Shown piece by piece: positions 17,391 through 26,132 of a stretch of DNA of 64,000 nt. The notes below the pieces were generated by a model. It saw only the letters and a program-made list of their open reading frames with translations, did no database searches and was not told the DNA's origin. Both the position numbers and the translations under genes were made by a program. The DNA is from Enhydrobacter aerosaccus (GTDB lineage Bacteria; Pseudomonadota; Alphaproteobacteria; Reyranellales; Reyranellaceae). The stretch covers positions 434,001 through 498,000 of the forward strand of contig NZ_FUWJ01000001.1 in NCBI RefSeq assembly GCF_900167455.1, given 5' to 3'. Every line of letters begins with the position of its first letter. The stretch's first letter is position 1.

Positions 17391-20300
17391 TCACGCGTGA
17401 TGGAAGTCGCTGCCGGTGAGGCCGAGATTCACGCCGAGCAGAGTGATCTGCATGTTGGCGGCATGGGTATCGGACGTCGATACGGTCTCGGCGACACTGG
17501 TCGTGTTGACGAGAACCTGAGTGTTGCCGCCAACCTCGAGGAACGCCACGCTGTGGGCGGCGAGGGTCAGATTGCCGCTTCCTGTGATATTGCCCTGAAA
17601 CTGCGGCACGCCGCTGGAAGCATTGATTCCGCCGATGTTCGTGAAATCGATCCTGTCGTATCCGTGATGGAAGTCGGTGATGGTGTCCGAGGCTGTCGCG
17701 GTCGACTCGGCCGCAGCATTGTAGGTGAAGGCGACTTTGCCGGTGCCACCGGTCAATTTATCAGCGCCGGCCCCTCCGATGACGATATCGCTGCCGCCAC
17801 CTGCATTGATGATGTCGTTGCCGCTCGAGCCTGTCAGTGTCGCGGCAACTGTACTCCCCATGATCGCTGTGTTTGATCCGCCGCTGATGTTTCCGGCCAG
17901 ATCAGTAGTGTTGAAGCCAAAGCTATGGGCGACGGTAGGGTCGCCGTTCGCTTGGTAACTCCAATGGCCGCTGGCATCGGTGGTCGTCCAGCCGATCCAG
18001 TTGTCACCGTCATAGAGGGAGATGTTGTCACCCGCCTCGCCGGTGCTGCCGCTCAGCGTCAAGATACCATTGCTGGAGGTCATGCCGGTGATGGCGGGGT
18101 CTGTCTGGACATGCGTATCGAGCGTGAAGGAGACAGAGGCCGAGCCGGTGTTGCCGGCAAGATCAGTCTCGGTCGCGACGACCGTGTGAGTGCCGTCGGC
18201 CAAGCTACTCGGCGTGAACGACCACGCACCGGCAGCATCGGCAGTGGCGGTGCTACTGATGATGCTTCCGTCGACGGTGAAGTGCACAATCGCACCAGCG
18301 TCGCTCGTTCCGACGAGAGCCGGGCTGGACGTGGTCGGGCCGCCGCTCAGAAGATGTTCTGTCACGGCCGGCGCTGTCGTATCGAGCGTAAACGTCACAG
18401 CGCTCGTGCCGGTGCCGCTGCCATTGGTCTCACTGGCGACGATCGTGTGAGAGCCATCGGCGAGCCCGGTGGGCGCAAAGGACCAGGCGCCCGTCGAATC
18501 GGCGCTGGCTGTCTGGGTGATCGTACTGCCATCGACGGTGAAGTGGACGACGGCATTCGCGTCGGCGGTGCCGGTGAGGGCAGCGCTCGACGTGACGTGA
18601 TCGGTCGCGGAGGCACCGGTGTCGTGAAGTAGATGTGCCGTCACTGTCGGGGGCGACACGATAGTGCTGTTCAGCACCAGAGATGAGCTGCCGTGTCCTT
18701 CGTTACCCGCCAGGTCGACCGCGTTTACGCCATAGCTGTGTGACACGGTGGGATCTGCAGAGGCGGTCAGGGTCCAGGCGCCGTTGCCGCCGGTGGTGGC
18801 GAAGCCCAGCCAAGTGTAGCCGTCATAGACTGAGATCGTGTCATTGGCTTCACCAGTCGTGCCGGTCAATGTGACCTGCCCATTGGCAAGGACGCCTCCC
18901 GTGATCACAGGGACGGGCGCATGCGTGTCCAGGGCAAAGGTGAGGGAGGCGGAACCCGTGACACCGGCGGCGTTGGTCTCGCTGGCCACGATCGTATGGG
19001 TGCCGTCGGCAAGCCCCGTCGGCGTATAGGACCACACGCCGTTGGCGTTGGCGATGGCGGTGGTGGCGATGGCACTGCCATCGAGGCTGAAATGCACCGT
19101 TGCGCCCGCGTCCGCGGTTCCGGTGAGAGCCGCGTTGGAGGTGATCTTGTCGGTCGCGGAGCTGCCGGTGTCATTGCTGAGCGCTGCCGTAAGGGCGGGC
19201 GGGGCGCTGAGCGTGAAGGATACCGAAGCGGAGCCGGTATTGCCGGCTGCGTCCGTCTCGCTGGCGATAACGGTATGGCTTCCGGCCGAGAGCCCTGTTG
19301 CCGTGTAAGACCAGGCTCCGCTGGAATTGGCCGTCGCGGCGCCGGTGATCGGGCTGCCGTCGACGGAGAAATGCACCGTTGCCCCGGCATCTCCGGTACC
19401 GGTCAAGGTGGCACTGGAGGAAGTCTGGCTACCGGCCTTCTCGGTCACGACCGGGGCAGTCGTATCGAGCGTGAAGGTGAGGGACGTGCTGCCCGTGGTC
19501 CCTGCCGCATTGGTTTCGCTCGCAACGATCGTATGGCTGCCGTTGGCAAGTCCGGTCGGTGTGTAGGACCAGACTCCAGAGGAATTGGCTGTGGCCGTTG
19601 TCGTGACGGCATTACTGTCGATGGTGAAATGCACGGTCGAATTCGGATCGGCGGTGCCAGTCAGCGTCGGATTGGCCGTGATCTTGTCGGTCGATGAGGT
19701 ACCTGTATCCGAGGCAAGCTTCTCCGTGACCGAGGGGACGGTGGTGTTGAGCGTAAAGGAGATCGAGGCCGACCCGGTATTGCCGGCGAGATCGGTCTCG
19801 CTCGCGACGATCGTATGATTGCCGTCTGCCAGGCCGGTTGGCGTGAACGACCAGGCGCCGCTGGCGTTGGCTGTAGCGGTCCCGGTCACAGCCTTCCCAT
19901 CCACCGTGAAATGGACCGTGGCATTGGGGTCGCCGGTTCCGGTGACGGCGGCGCTGGAAGTCGTCGTGGTGCCACTGGCGAGCTTCTCCGTTACCGCCGG
20001 GGCTTTGGTATCGAGTGTAAAGGTGATGGAGCCGGTGCCCGTATTGCCGGCAGCGTTGGTTTCGCTTGCTACAATCGTGTGGGTGCCGTCAGCGAGGCCG
20101 ACGGGCGTAAAGGACCACGCTCCCGTCGAATTCGCCGTCGCCGTGGACGTCAGTGCAGTCCCATCGACCGCAAAATGGATTACCGCATTGGGGTCAGCGG
20201 TTCCGGTCAGCGCCGCCGACGAGGTGATGTGGTCGTTCGATGATGAACCTGTATCGCTGGCCAATTGTTCCGTCACGGTCGGTGTGACAGACATCGCGTC

Positions 20301-22322
20301 TATGGCGGACACGCCGATCACGGGATTACCGCCCGTCACCGCTATGTTGGAGCCGACCACGACATTGCCGCCGCCGGCGATGGCCACCGTACCGGTACCC
20401 TGAATATTGGCCATTACCGTCGGGTCGGAACCAGAACCATAGTATTCGCTGTCGACGCCAGTAAGGGTGACTTTCGCTCCAGAAGAGAGGTAGCCACCGA
20501 CGCCTGCCGTCTGGGGACCGTAGGTCGAAAAAGTGTCGTCGGTAAAATTGGCCGATCCCTGAACGACGGCGCCAGCGCCAACGTTGTTCTCGAAGCCGCT
20601 CTCCTGCACGAGCGTGATGCCTGAGGGTGCGGCGATCCCCGGACCATCATTCTCGACGAAGTAGGCACCCTTGACGCTCATGTCGTGTGTGCCGTTCTCG
20701 AGGATCATGCCGGCCGTGCCATTGTGCCGGAAACCGCCTCCTTCCCATTCGAGGCCGGACGCAATTCCTCCACCAGGGCTGTTGGCAAAGCGGGCGCCGC
20801 CGTCGGCATTGCCATTCATCCAGGAATTGAGCACGAGACCTTGTGAGACATTGCCGATCACGTCGAGACCGATGCCGCCGACATGTTCGACGCTGACGTT
20901 GCTGACACTGAGGCTGGCGATCGCACGATCGCTGCCGTCGGCCACGATCTTGATGCCGTCGCCCTCCGCGCCATTGCCCTGGATAGAGAAGTTCGACAGG
21001 GTCAGTGAGGAGAGATGCACGCCGGCAGCTACGACGATCTCGATGACCGGCCCGCCGTTGCTGACCTGGGAGACGATCTTGGCGCCGCCGAGATCGATGC
21101 CGAACGCCGCCTGCGTGGCGCTGGTGACGTTGATGATGATCGGCGATGTGACGGTGTAGGTGGTGCCGGAGAGATGGGCGACGTCGCCAGCGACCAGGGC
21201 CGACTTGAGGGCCGTTTCCACGGCCCCTGTACCGGTGCTGCTGGCCACGGCGGCAGTGATCGCAGTCGTGACCGGCGCCAGGGTCGGTAAGGCCACTCCC
21301 AGATTGCTGTGCGATATGCTCGCTACATCGCCGCCGCCGAAGCCGGCGACCGAGACGCTCGATCCGTTCACGACATGTCCGCTGTTCGAGACCTCGAAGG
21401 CGCTCCCACTGCCCTGGAGGTTGGCAAGGTCGGCGCCGCTGCTGGTATTGCCGACCAGGGTGGCGTTGCCGGCAAGGTAGCCGTCGATGCCGACGGTCTG
21501 CGCGCCGGTCGAGGTGAATGTGTCGTCGTTGAAGTTGCCGTAGTTCTGGAACGCGACTCCGGCGCCGTGGTTGTTCTCGAAGTCGGTGCCGGTCACGGAT
21601 GTGATCCCGGACATGGCGCTAATGCCAGGGCCGCCGTTCCCGCTGATGGTTGCGCCGTCGACGCTCATGTCGCGGGCGCCGTTATCCAACGTCAGACCGG
21701 CACCGGTATTGTTCTCGAAACCGCCGCCGAACCAGCGCAGCGCGCTGACCTGACCGCCGCCTTCGCTATGCGCAAAGTAGGCGCCGCCTTGGGCATTGCC
21801 GTTCATCCACGAATTGGAGACCAGCCCCTCGAAAACGCTGCCTTGCACGTCGAGGCCGTAGCCGCCGACGTGATTCACGGTCACATTGTTGATGTTCCAG
21901 TTGTAGACCCACCGGTCATTGCCGTCGGCGACGATCTTGATGCCGTCACCCTCCTTGCCGTTGCCCTGGATGGTGAAGTTCGAAAGAGTGAGATACCGAA
22001 GATCCACGCCAGGGCCGACGTCGATCTCGATCACCGGTGCACCGTTGGTGATCTGTGAAACGATCGTCGATCCGCCAAGATCGATACCGATCGGGCCCTG
22101 CGTGGTGCTGTTTACCTGGATGACGATGGTCGACGTGACCGTGAAGGTGCCGGAAAGGTGCGCCATGTATCCGCCACCAAATGCTGCGGACATCGCGGAC
22201 GCTAGAGTGGTCGTGCTCGTTGAACCGGTCGGCGCTGCTGTCGTCGAGAGCAGGGCGGAAGTAGGATCGTCGGCCAGAAGAAGCGTTGTCGTTCCGGTGG
22301 CGTCGGTGCTTGAAGTCGTCAT
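17391..22322 (-). CDS. Large type I-secreted protein: two beta-helix domains, nine Ig-like repeats and RTX tail
   Basis: A 1643-residue protein with no N-terminal signal peptide. Residues about 50-325 and 380-665 are two homologous right-handed beta-helix domains (compare GDGIKIVADG and SWMNGNA in each, offset by about 330 residues). Residues about 681-1495 hold nine Ig-like repeats of about 80-100 residues. From about 1502 come RTX-like nonapeptides (GSSGNDIINAGGGSDIVIGG) and a serralysin-type C-terminal region (ITDFHHGYDRIDFTNI), the usual type I secretion signal area. The adjacent ABC and HlyD genes are its likely exporter. It could be a surface adhesin or a secreted polysaccharide-binding or lyase-like enzyme; no catalytic motif was recognised. 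Confidence 0.9.
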   Translation of the reverse strand: MTTSSTDATGTTTLLLADDPTSALLSTTAAPTGSTSTTTLASAMSAAFGGGYMAHLSGTFTVTSTIVIQVNSTTQGPIGIDLGGSTIVSQITNGAPVIEIDVGPGVDLRYLTLSNFTIQGNGKEGDGIKIVADGNDRWVYNWNINNVTVNHVGGYGLDVQGSVFEGLVSNSWMNGNAQGGAYFAHSEGGGQVSALRWFGGGFENNTGAGLTLDNGARDMSVDGATISGNGGPGISAMSGITSVTGTDFENNHGAGVAFQNYGNFNDDTFTSTGAQTVGIDGYLAGNATLVGNTSSGADLANLQGSGSAFEVSNSGHVVNGSSVSVAGFGGGDVASISHSNLGVALPTLAPVTTAITAAVASSTGTGAVETALKSALVAGDVAHLSGTTYTVTSPIIINVTSATQAAFGIDLGGAKIVSQVSNGGPVIEIVVAAGVHLSSLTLSNFSIQGNGAEGDGIKIVADGSDRAIASLSVSNVSVEHVGGIGLDVIGNVSQGLVLNSWMNGNADGGARFANSPGGGIASGLEWEGGGFRHNGTAGMILENGTHDMSVKGAYFVENDGPGIAAPSGITLVQESGFENNVGAGAVVQGSANFTDDTFSTYGPQTAGVGGYLSSGAKVTLTGVDSEYYGSGSDPTVMANIQGTGTVAIAGGGNVVVGSNIAVTGGNPVIGVSAIDAMSVTPTVTEQLASDTGSSSNDHITSSAALTGTADPNAVIHFAVDGTALTSTATANSTGAWSFTPVGLADGTHTIVASETNAAGNTGTGSITFTLDTKAPAVTEKLASGTTTTSSAAVTGTGDPNATVHFTVDGKAVTGTATANASGAWSFTPTGLADGNHTIVASETDLAGNTGSASISFTLNTTVPSVTEKLASDTGTSSTDKITANPTLTGTADPNSTVHFTIDSNAVTTTATANSSGVWSYTPTGLANGSHTIVASETNAAGTTGSTSLTFTLDTTAPVVTEKAGSQTSSSATLTGTGDAGATVHFSVDGSPITGAATANSSGAWSYTATGLSAGSHTVIASETDAAGNTGSASVSFTLSAPPALTAALSNDTGSSATDKITSNAALTGTADAGATVHFSLDGSAIATTAIANANGVWSYTPTGLADGTHTIVASETNAAGVTGSASLTFALDTHAPVPVITGGVLANGQVTLTGTTGEANDTISVYDGYTWLGFATTGGNGAWTLTASADPTVSHSYGVNAVDLAGNEGHGSSSLVLNSTIVSPPTVTAHLLHDTGASATDHVTSSAALTGTADANAVVHFTVDGSTITQTASADSTGAWSFAPTGLADGSHTIVASETNGSGTGTSAVTFTLDTTAPAVTEHLLSGGPTTSSPALVGTSDAGAIVHFTVDGSIISSTATADAAGAWSFTPSSLADGTHTVVATETDLAGNTGSASVSFTLDTHVQTDPAITGMTSSNGILTLSGSTGEAGDNISLYDGDNWIGWTTTDASGHWSYQANGDPTVAHSFGFNTTDLAGNISGGSNTAIMGSTVAATLTGSSGNDIINAGGGSDIVIGGAGADKLTGGTGKVAFTYNAAAESTATASDTITDFHHGYDRIDFTNIGGINASSGVPQFQGNITGSGNLTLAAHSVAFLEVGGNTQVLVNTTSVAETVSTSDTHAANMQITLLGVNLGLTGSDFHHA
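17840..20282 (-). repeat. Nine tandem bacterial Ig-like repeats inside the secreted protein
   Basis: Seven repeats are of one type, with TGTADPNAxVHFTVDG, GAWSFTPTGLADGTHTIVASETNAAGNTGS and SFTLDTTAP. Two are of a second type (TGTTGEANDTISVYDGYTWLG and SGSTGEAGDNISLYDGDNWIG). The order is five of type A, one B, two A, one B. Each unit spans roughly 250-310 bp, and DNA similarity between units is visible. Such arrays act as stalks in adhesins and are prone to recombination. Confidence 0.85.
20328..22175 (-). repeat. Tandem duplication of a beta-helix module (about 990 bp period)
   Basis: The two parallel beta-helix domains of the secreted protein are diverged copies of one module. Matching blocks include IGIDLGG, VSQ-NG-PVIEI, LTLSNF-IQGNG-EGDGIKIVADG, HVGG-GLDV, SWMNGNA-GGA and FENN-GAG. 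The offset stays near 330 residues throughout, pointing to one internal duplication. Confidence 0.8.
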
Positions 22323-22980
22323 CTAATCCTCTGTGACACGCTGCAGAAGGGTCTGACATCAAACCGCAGCGTCGCGTCTGACGGTGGACGTTTCCCCAAT
22401 TCCTTCGCTTTGGTTCAGAAGGATTGCTGCTGCCGCGGGACGTGCGCTGGCTGCGGGCACACCGGTTCGCTGCCTGGCCGAGGTCCTTCCTCTGCCAAAC
22501 ACTGTCACCAGATGAACACTCGCCCTTGCCCCCCGGCTGGCGTAGCTGGATGCAGCGCGGTAACGCGCCGACAATCCTTCCAGTACCTGACGAAGTAGAG
22601 ATGAGCGGCGCCGGACCAACGGTCCGTCGTAGTCATGCAGTCAGCGGTTGAAGCCGCCGACCTCTCGGCCAGACGAGCGATCGCTCTCCTGAGCAGCGAG
22701 AGAAGGAAGACATCTCGGATTCAGCCGGTCGCCATGCAGCGGCCGCTGTCGCAGTTCAACGATCCCTCATACGCCAGCAATGGGCTGAATCCGGCACGCC
22801 GAGGGATCCGCAGGAATGGCAGTCTCAGGTTCTTCGAACCGAAAATTACCCCCGTAACGACGCAAAATTGAGAATACGAAGCGGTAGTCGCGGAAGCGCT
22901 TAGCAATCGTCGCTGGGGATTGCCTCAGGGCCGTGCGACTACGGCTGTTATGCCGCAGCCACCCTCAATGCAACCTTCCT

Positions 22981-22998
22981 GCCAAACGATCGTTTGGC
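22981..22998. promoter_or_regulatory. Perfect 18-bp palindrome, probable protein-binding site
   Basis: GCCAAACGATCGTTTGGC is identical to its reverse complement over all 18 bases. It lies about 230 bp before mop and 660 bp before the secretion operon. Its form suits an operator for a dimeric regulator; which one is unknown. Confidence 0.5.
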
Positions 22999-23159
22999 GC
23001 TCCTCAAGCGTGCGGAACATGCGGCCTGATAGCCCCCGCAACATTGATTTGTGTCAACTGTGGGCCGGCGCATCCCGCCGCTTTACGCGAGGATGAAATG
23101 AGGGCGATTTCGCTTCGGGAAGGGTGAAAGGGTCGGTCGGTCCTCGACGGCGGACGAGC

Positions 23160-23179
23160 GATATGTTCACTTGTATATC
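23160..23179. promoter_or_regulatory. Possible Mo-box (ModE-type dyad) upstream of mop
   Basis: GATAT and ATATC form an inverted repeat with a 10-base spacer, embedded in CGATATG and GTATATCACG. ModE-type Mo-boxes are CG/TATAT-rich interrupted dyads that often precede mop and modABC genes. The match is partial, and it sits about 45 bases before the mop start. Confidence 0.35.
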
Positions 23180-23224
23180 ACGAAATTGGCCCGCTATAGT
23201 TTGCCGACCACAATGGGGGATTGC

Positions 23225-23437
23225 GTGAAGATCAGTGCCAGAAACCGGCTCAAAGGCTCGATCGTCGAAGTCAGGAAGGGGCAGACGACGGCCCATGTTC
23301 GGATCGACGTTGGCGGCGGCTCCGTAGTCACCGCCTCGATCACGAATGAGGCCGTCGATGAGCTTGGTCTGGCTGTGGGCCAAGTCTGCTATGCGATTAT
23401 CAAGGCATCGGACGTGATGGTCGGACTGGAGAGCTGA
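23225..23437 (+). CDS. Mop-type molybdopterin/molybdate-binding protein (TOBE domain)
   Basis: A 70-residue molbindin: KISARNRLKGSIVEVRKGQTTAHVRID, then VTASITNEAVDELGL and YAIIKASDVMVGLES, covering one complete TOBE/Mop domain. Molbindins bind molybdate or tungstate oxyanions as oligomers and act in storage or homeostasis. I chose GTG 23225 because the family begins MKISARN and GGGGGA lies just upstream; ATG 23213 would add four residues. It is followed after 88 bases by a TroA-like binding protein gene. Confidence 0.88.
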   Translation: MKISARNRLKGSIVEVRKGQTTAHVRIDVGGGSVVTASITNEAVDELGLAVGQVCYAIIKASDVMVGLES

Positions 23438-23525
23438 TGATCGCGGTGCTGACCTGCGACGGAAGCGCGATACGCGGCACCGTCGCCCTCGGGCGAATTT
23501 GTTGCGGGCGCGTTGGGGTTGCGAG

Positions 23526-24554
23526 TTGAATATTCGCCGCCGGACCTTCCTCGGGTCGATAAGCGCGACGACGATGTTGGCCGCGCCTGTGCAGGCCCAA
23601 GACAGGTCGGTGGTCGATTCCGTTCGGCGGCGAATTCGCGTACCACTCCGTGCAAGCCGCGTTGTGCCGGCCGGTCCACCAGCGTCCATTCTGCTATATG
23701 TGGTCGCCCCGGAGGCAATGGTCGGCTGGGTGCCGTTGCCTCAGCAGGATGCGAAGAAATTCCTCGTTCCGAGCGTGCGCGATCTTCCGGCCTCGGTTCG
23801 CCTGACCGGGAAGGGTGGGCCGTCCGATTTCACGTCGGTCATGGCGCTGCAGCCAGACCTGATTGTCGACTTCGGTTCAACGAACTCCGACTATGTGAAC
23901 CTCGCCGAGCGTGTCCAGAAGGCGACGGGCATTCCCTATGCCTTGATCGATGGCCGTCTCGACAGGCTTCCTGCGGCGCTCCGATTGGCCGGAGATATCC
24001 TGGGGCGCACCGAACGAGGTGAAGCCCTAGCCAGCTATGCTGCCGACACCCTCGTGGCTATCGACCGGGCGATCGAGGCCGTCCCCACCCATCGGCGACC
24101 TCGTGTCTATATCGCGCGCGGCGCGGATGGTCTGCAGACGGCACCACGCGGATCAGGTCTGGCCGAGACCATCGAACGGGCCGGCGCTACCAATGTTGCC
24201 GATCTCGGGGCCGGCATGGGTAGCGGCCTCATGGTTACGATCCAGCAAGTATCGGCGTGGGCACCGGACGTCATCATTGCCTTCGATCAGGCCGCTGCCG
24301 ATGTCCTTCGCGACAATGCCGAATGGCATCCGATTGTTTCCTCCAGAAGGCTGATCGTGGCGCCGACACTGCCATGGAATTGGCTCGGCGAGCCGCCTTC
24401 GGTCAATCGGCTGATTGGGTTGCGCTGGCTTGCAGCTGCTTTCTACCGGGTACAGATCGACCTCGTTTCCGAGATACGGAAGTTCCATCGCCTCTTCTAT
24501 GGGACCACTCCGACCGATCCGGAGCTGAAGGCCCTACTGCAGGGCGCGCTCTAG
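23526..24554 (+). CDS. TroA/BtuF-like ABC transporter substrate-binding protein with Tat signal
   Basis: A cluster-9-type binding protein of about 342 residues. The N-terminus IRRRTFLGSISATTMLAAPVQAQ is a twin-arginine signal peptide. Downstream are EAMVGWVPLP, LQPDLIVDFGSTNSDYVNLAERVQKATGIPYALID, GATNVADLG and APDVIIAFDQ, typical of siderophore, cobalamin or MolA-like oxyanion binders. The start is uncertain: TTG 23526 puts the twin arginines near the N-terminus, and TTG 23499 and 23502 are alternatives. Its position after mop suggests molybdate or tungstate. No cognate permease or ATPase follows. Confidence 0.78.
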   Translation: MNIRRRTFLGSISATTMLAAPVQAQDRSVVDSVRRRIRVPLRASRVVPAGPPASILLYVVAPEAMVGWVPLPQQDAKKFLVPSVRDLPASVRLTGKGGPSDFTSVMALQPDLIVDFGSTNSDYVNLAERVQKATGIPYALIDGRLDRLPAALRLAGDILGRTERGEALASYAADTLVAIDRAIEAVPTHRRPRVYIARGADGLQTAPRGSGLAETIERAGATNVADLGAGMGSGLMVTIQQVSAWAPDVIIAFDQAAADVLRDNAEWHPIVSSRRLIVAPTLPWNWLGEPPSVNRLIGLRWLAAAFYRVQIDLVSEIRKFHRLFYGTTPTDPELKALLQGAL

Positions 24555-24665
24555 AGCTTGCGGCCGTTCGAGGTCGCGAAACTCACGAAACCCGACTCTC
24601 CCGTCGCAACATCGCCGCGATACACGGTACTTCTAGAACGGCAGCCTTCCATTGTGGAGGGTGCA

Positions 24666-24848
24666 ATGATCCCGGTTATCGGCACCATCGCTTTCGGCCT
24701 TGCTGCCGCAGCCTTCATTCGGTGGGGTGAACCCATCCTCGGGAGTCTCCTCGTCATCTGCGCGATCGTGTGGGTCGCATCGGCGCTCCCTCTGGGACCG
24801 CACGGCGGGCTGCCGCGCCGCCGGGTCCGTCTCCTGCGGTTGGAATAG
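24666..24848 (+). CDS. Small membrane protein, hypothetical
   Basis: Sixty residues with two predicted membrane helices (IPVIGTIAFGLAAAAFI and ILGSLLVICAIVWVASALPL) and a basic C-terminal tail (RRRVRLLRLE) that would stay in the cytoplasm. GGAGG (24656-24660) lies 5 bases before ATG 24666, which supports translation. No family is recognised. Confidence 0.55.
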   Translation: MIPVIGTIAFGLAAAAFIRWGEPILGSLLVICAIVWVASALPLGPHGGLPRRRVRLLRLE

Positions 24849-24929
24849 CGTCGGCTACCGATTCTTCCGATGACGTTTAGGGCGACCAACCGGATAGGCG
24901 CATAGCCTCAACAGGTGGGGGAGGAAGAG

Positions 24930-25199
24930 ATGTCGACGACGTGGCTTGCCGTTATCGCGGAAACCGAGTTCCAGGAGTTCGCTCGGCGTGTTCGAGGGTT
25001 GAAGCGATCCTACGCCGCGTATTGTGCCCAGCTGGATCGGCGCGAGGCCGATTGGACGGCCGCAAGCCCGGACGGCCGCGTCGTCCGGGTCCGAGTGTCG
25101 GCCAGTGATCTCGACAGGTTTTGTGGCTCGTCCGAGCGGGGTTGCTCGGCACGGGAACTGGGCGGACTCGCCAACCTAAAGGATACAGGTTGGCTTTGA
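24930..25199 (+). CDS. Hypothetical protein
   Basis: An 89-residue soluble protein beginning MSTTWLAVIAETEFQEFARRVRGLKRSY, with an amphipathic N-terminal helix and a middle strand pair (GRVVRVRVSASDLDRF). A strong GGGGGAGGAAGAG stretch precedes ATG 24930. I do not recognise the family. It ends 16 bases before the convergent small lipoprotein gene. Confidence 0.55.
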   Translation: MSTTWLAVIAETEFQEFARRVRGLKRSYAAYCAQLDRREADWTAASPDGRVVRVRVSASDLDRFCGSSERGCSARELGGLANLKDTGWL

Positions 25200-25215
25200 C
25201 CGCCTGCGAATGCTC

Positions 25216-25377
25216 CTAGTCCGTCGCGGGCACGTAAACAGTCGTTGGCGGCGGTGAGCTTGGCACCACCACGGCTGTCGACGGCTGTGGCGCCGGCTTC
25301 TGGACGACCGTCTCGCTGTGGAAACCACAGGCGGCGAGCACAAGCGAGACGATGGTGAGAATGCCAAGCCTTTTCAT
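25216..25377 (-). CDS. Very small lipoprotein
   Basis: Fifty-three residues: MKRLGILTIVSLVLAACG is a lipoprotein signal with lipobox LAAC, followed by a short Pro/Val/Ser/Thr-rich tail (TVVQKPAPQPSTAVVV). GGGAGG precedes the ATG on the minus strand. It resembles the 51-residue lipoprotein at 27134-27289 in size and layout (Cys, then TVxQxPxP). The function is unknown; such peptides may be envelope anchors or toxin-like entericidin relatives. Confidence 0.65.
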   Translation of the reverse strand: MKRLGILTIVSLVLAACGFHSETVVQKPAPQPSTAVVVPSSPPPTTVYVPATD

Positions 25378-25458
25378 GCGAACCTCCCAAAAAGATGAAG
25401 GGCGACCCTCTGCCAACGCAGGCTTGTGCATGCTGGTTGCGCGATTCCGAACAGAGGC

Positions 25459-25662
25459 TTAGGGAGATCGTCTCTGCAAAGGGAGGCTCGACTCATCCGG
25501 GGATAGGCTCTCTTGGGAGCGCCCGTCGTCGTTCACGGCGTGATGCTCCACCCCTGCCAGCCTGAGGTTGTGGCCTATATGGTAGGCGAAACCAAGAGCA
25601 GCCAGCAGGGCGATACAGAGAACGAGGATCTTGCAATAGGGAGAGGCGAAGAACCTTTCCAT
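25459..25662 (-). CDS. Small single-pass membrane protein, hypothetical
   Basis: Sixty-seven residues with one hydrophobic helix (CKILVLCIALLAALGFAYHIG, about 10-30) and a polar tail rich in Asp, Ser and Glu ending LPLQRRSP. No family is recognised. It lies in a run of small envelope proteins on the same strand. Confidence 0.45.
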   Translation of the reverse strand: MERFFASPYCKILVLCIALLAALGFAYHIGHNLRLAGVEHHAVNDDGRSQESLSPDESSLPLQRRSP

Positions 25663-25711
25663 TGCTGAATCCTTCGCAACCGGAGCAAGGCCCAATAGCG
25701 GCCCGTAAGGG

Positions 25712-26008
25712 CTAGCGTCCGCCCGATGAGAGGCTGTTCGTCGATACCGTGTTGTTGAAATTCGGCAGGGCAGACGGCGCCTTGGATGTGTCCTGTGTCC
25801 CGGCCGCCATCGGTATCGTGCCGCCGGGTGTGGCGGACTGAGGCATGCTGCCCGGCACGCTGTAAGTCGTTCCCGTCGTTCCGTTGGAGACCCCGGGCGT
25901 GCCGCCAAAGGAACTCGTAGTCGGATTCGTTGTGCCGCCTTGCTGCGCAAGTGCGGGTGTCGCACCGGCGCAGACAACGGCAAGTGCAAAGGACCAGATC
26001 TTGACCAT
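25712..26008 (-). CDS. Small secreted protein, hypothetical
   Basis: Ninety-eight residues with a cleavable signal peptide (MVKIWSFALAVVCAGATPALA, AxA site) and a low-complexity mature part rich in Gly, Thr, Ser, Pro and Asn, so probably disordered. The ATG at 26008 has AGGAAG 6-11 bases upstream and is preferred to the ATG at 26023. No known family; probably periplasmic or surface-exposed. Confidence 0.55.
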   Translation of the reverse strand: MVKIWSFALAVVCAGATPALAQQGGTTNPTTSSFGGTPGVSNGTTGTTYSVPGSMPQSATPGGTIPMAAGTQDTSKAPSALPNFNNTVSTNSLSSGGR

Positions 26009-26132
26009 CTTGATCTTCCTCATGCCGGCCGTGAGGGATGTCACAGGATGCCCAAACGGCCTATGACAGACGACCCTCTTTTCCTTCCGATCCTGTAACA
26101 AAGAAGTGGCTGGCCAGGCGTACGCCCTGTCC

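Larger units (their letters stand above)
22323..23224. other. Gap of about 0.9 kb without a convincing gene
   Basis: This gap separates the start of the secretion operon (minus strand) from the mop gene (plus strand). No frame in it has family similarity or a good ribosome-binding site with a credible protein. It holds a perfect 18-bp palindrome (22981-22998), a 12-bp palindrome GAGCGATCGCTC (22675-22686), a small hairpin CGGACC-AAC-GGTCCG (22612-22626) and a Mo-box-like dyad (23160-23179). Promoters for both flanking operons must lie here, but I cannot place -35/-10 boxes reliably. Confidence 0.6.

Noticed and set aside
18921..20243. Repeated plus-strand frames with recurring Gly/Arg/Val peptides
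   Set aside because: They are antisense images of the Ig-like repeats of the secreted protein, not a separate repeat protein.
17840..20282. CRISPR-like periodic repeats
   Set aside because: The period is about 250-310 bp and the repeats are translated Ig-like domains; there are no short identical repeats with unique spacers.
22829..22841. GGTTC-TTC-GAACC resembling a tRNA T-arm
   Set aside because: The loop is only three bases, and no acceptor stem, anticodon arm or D-arm surrounds it.
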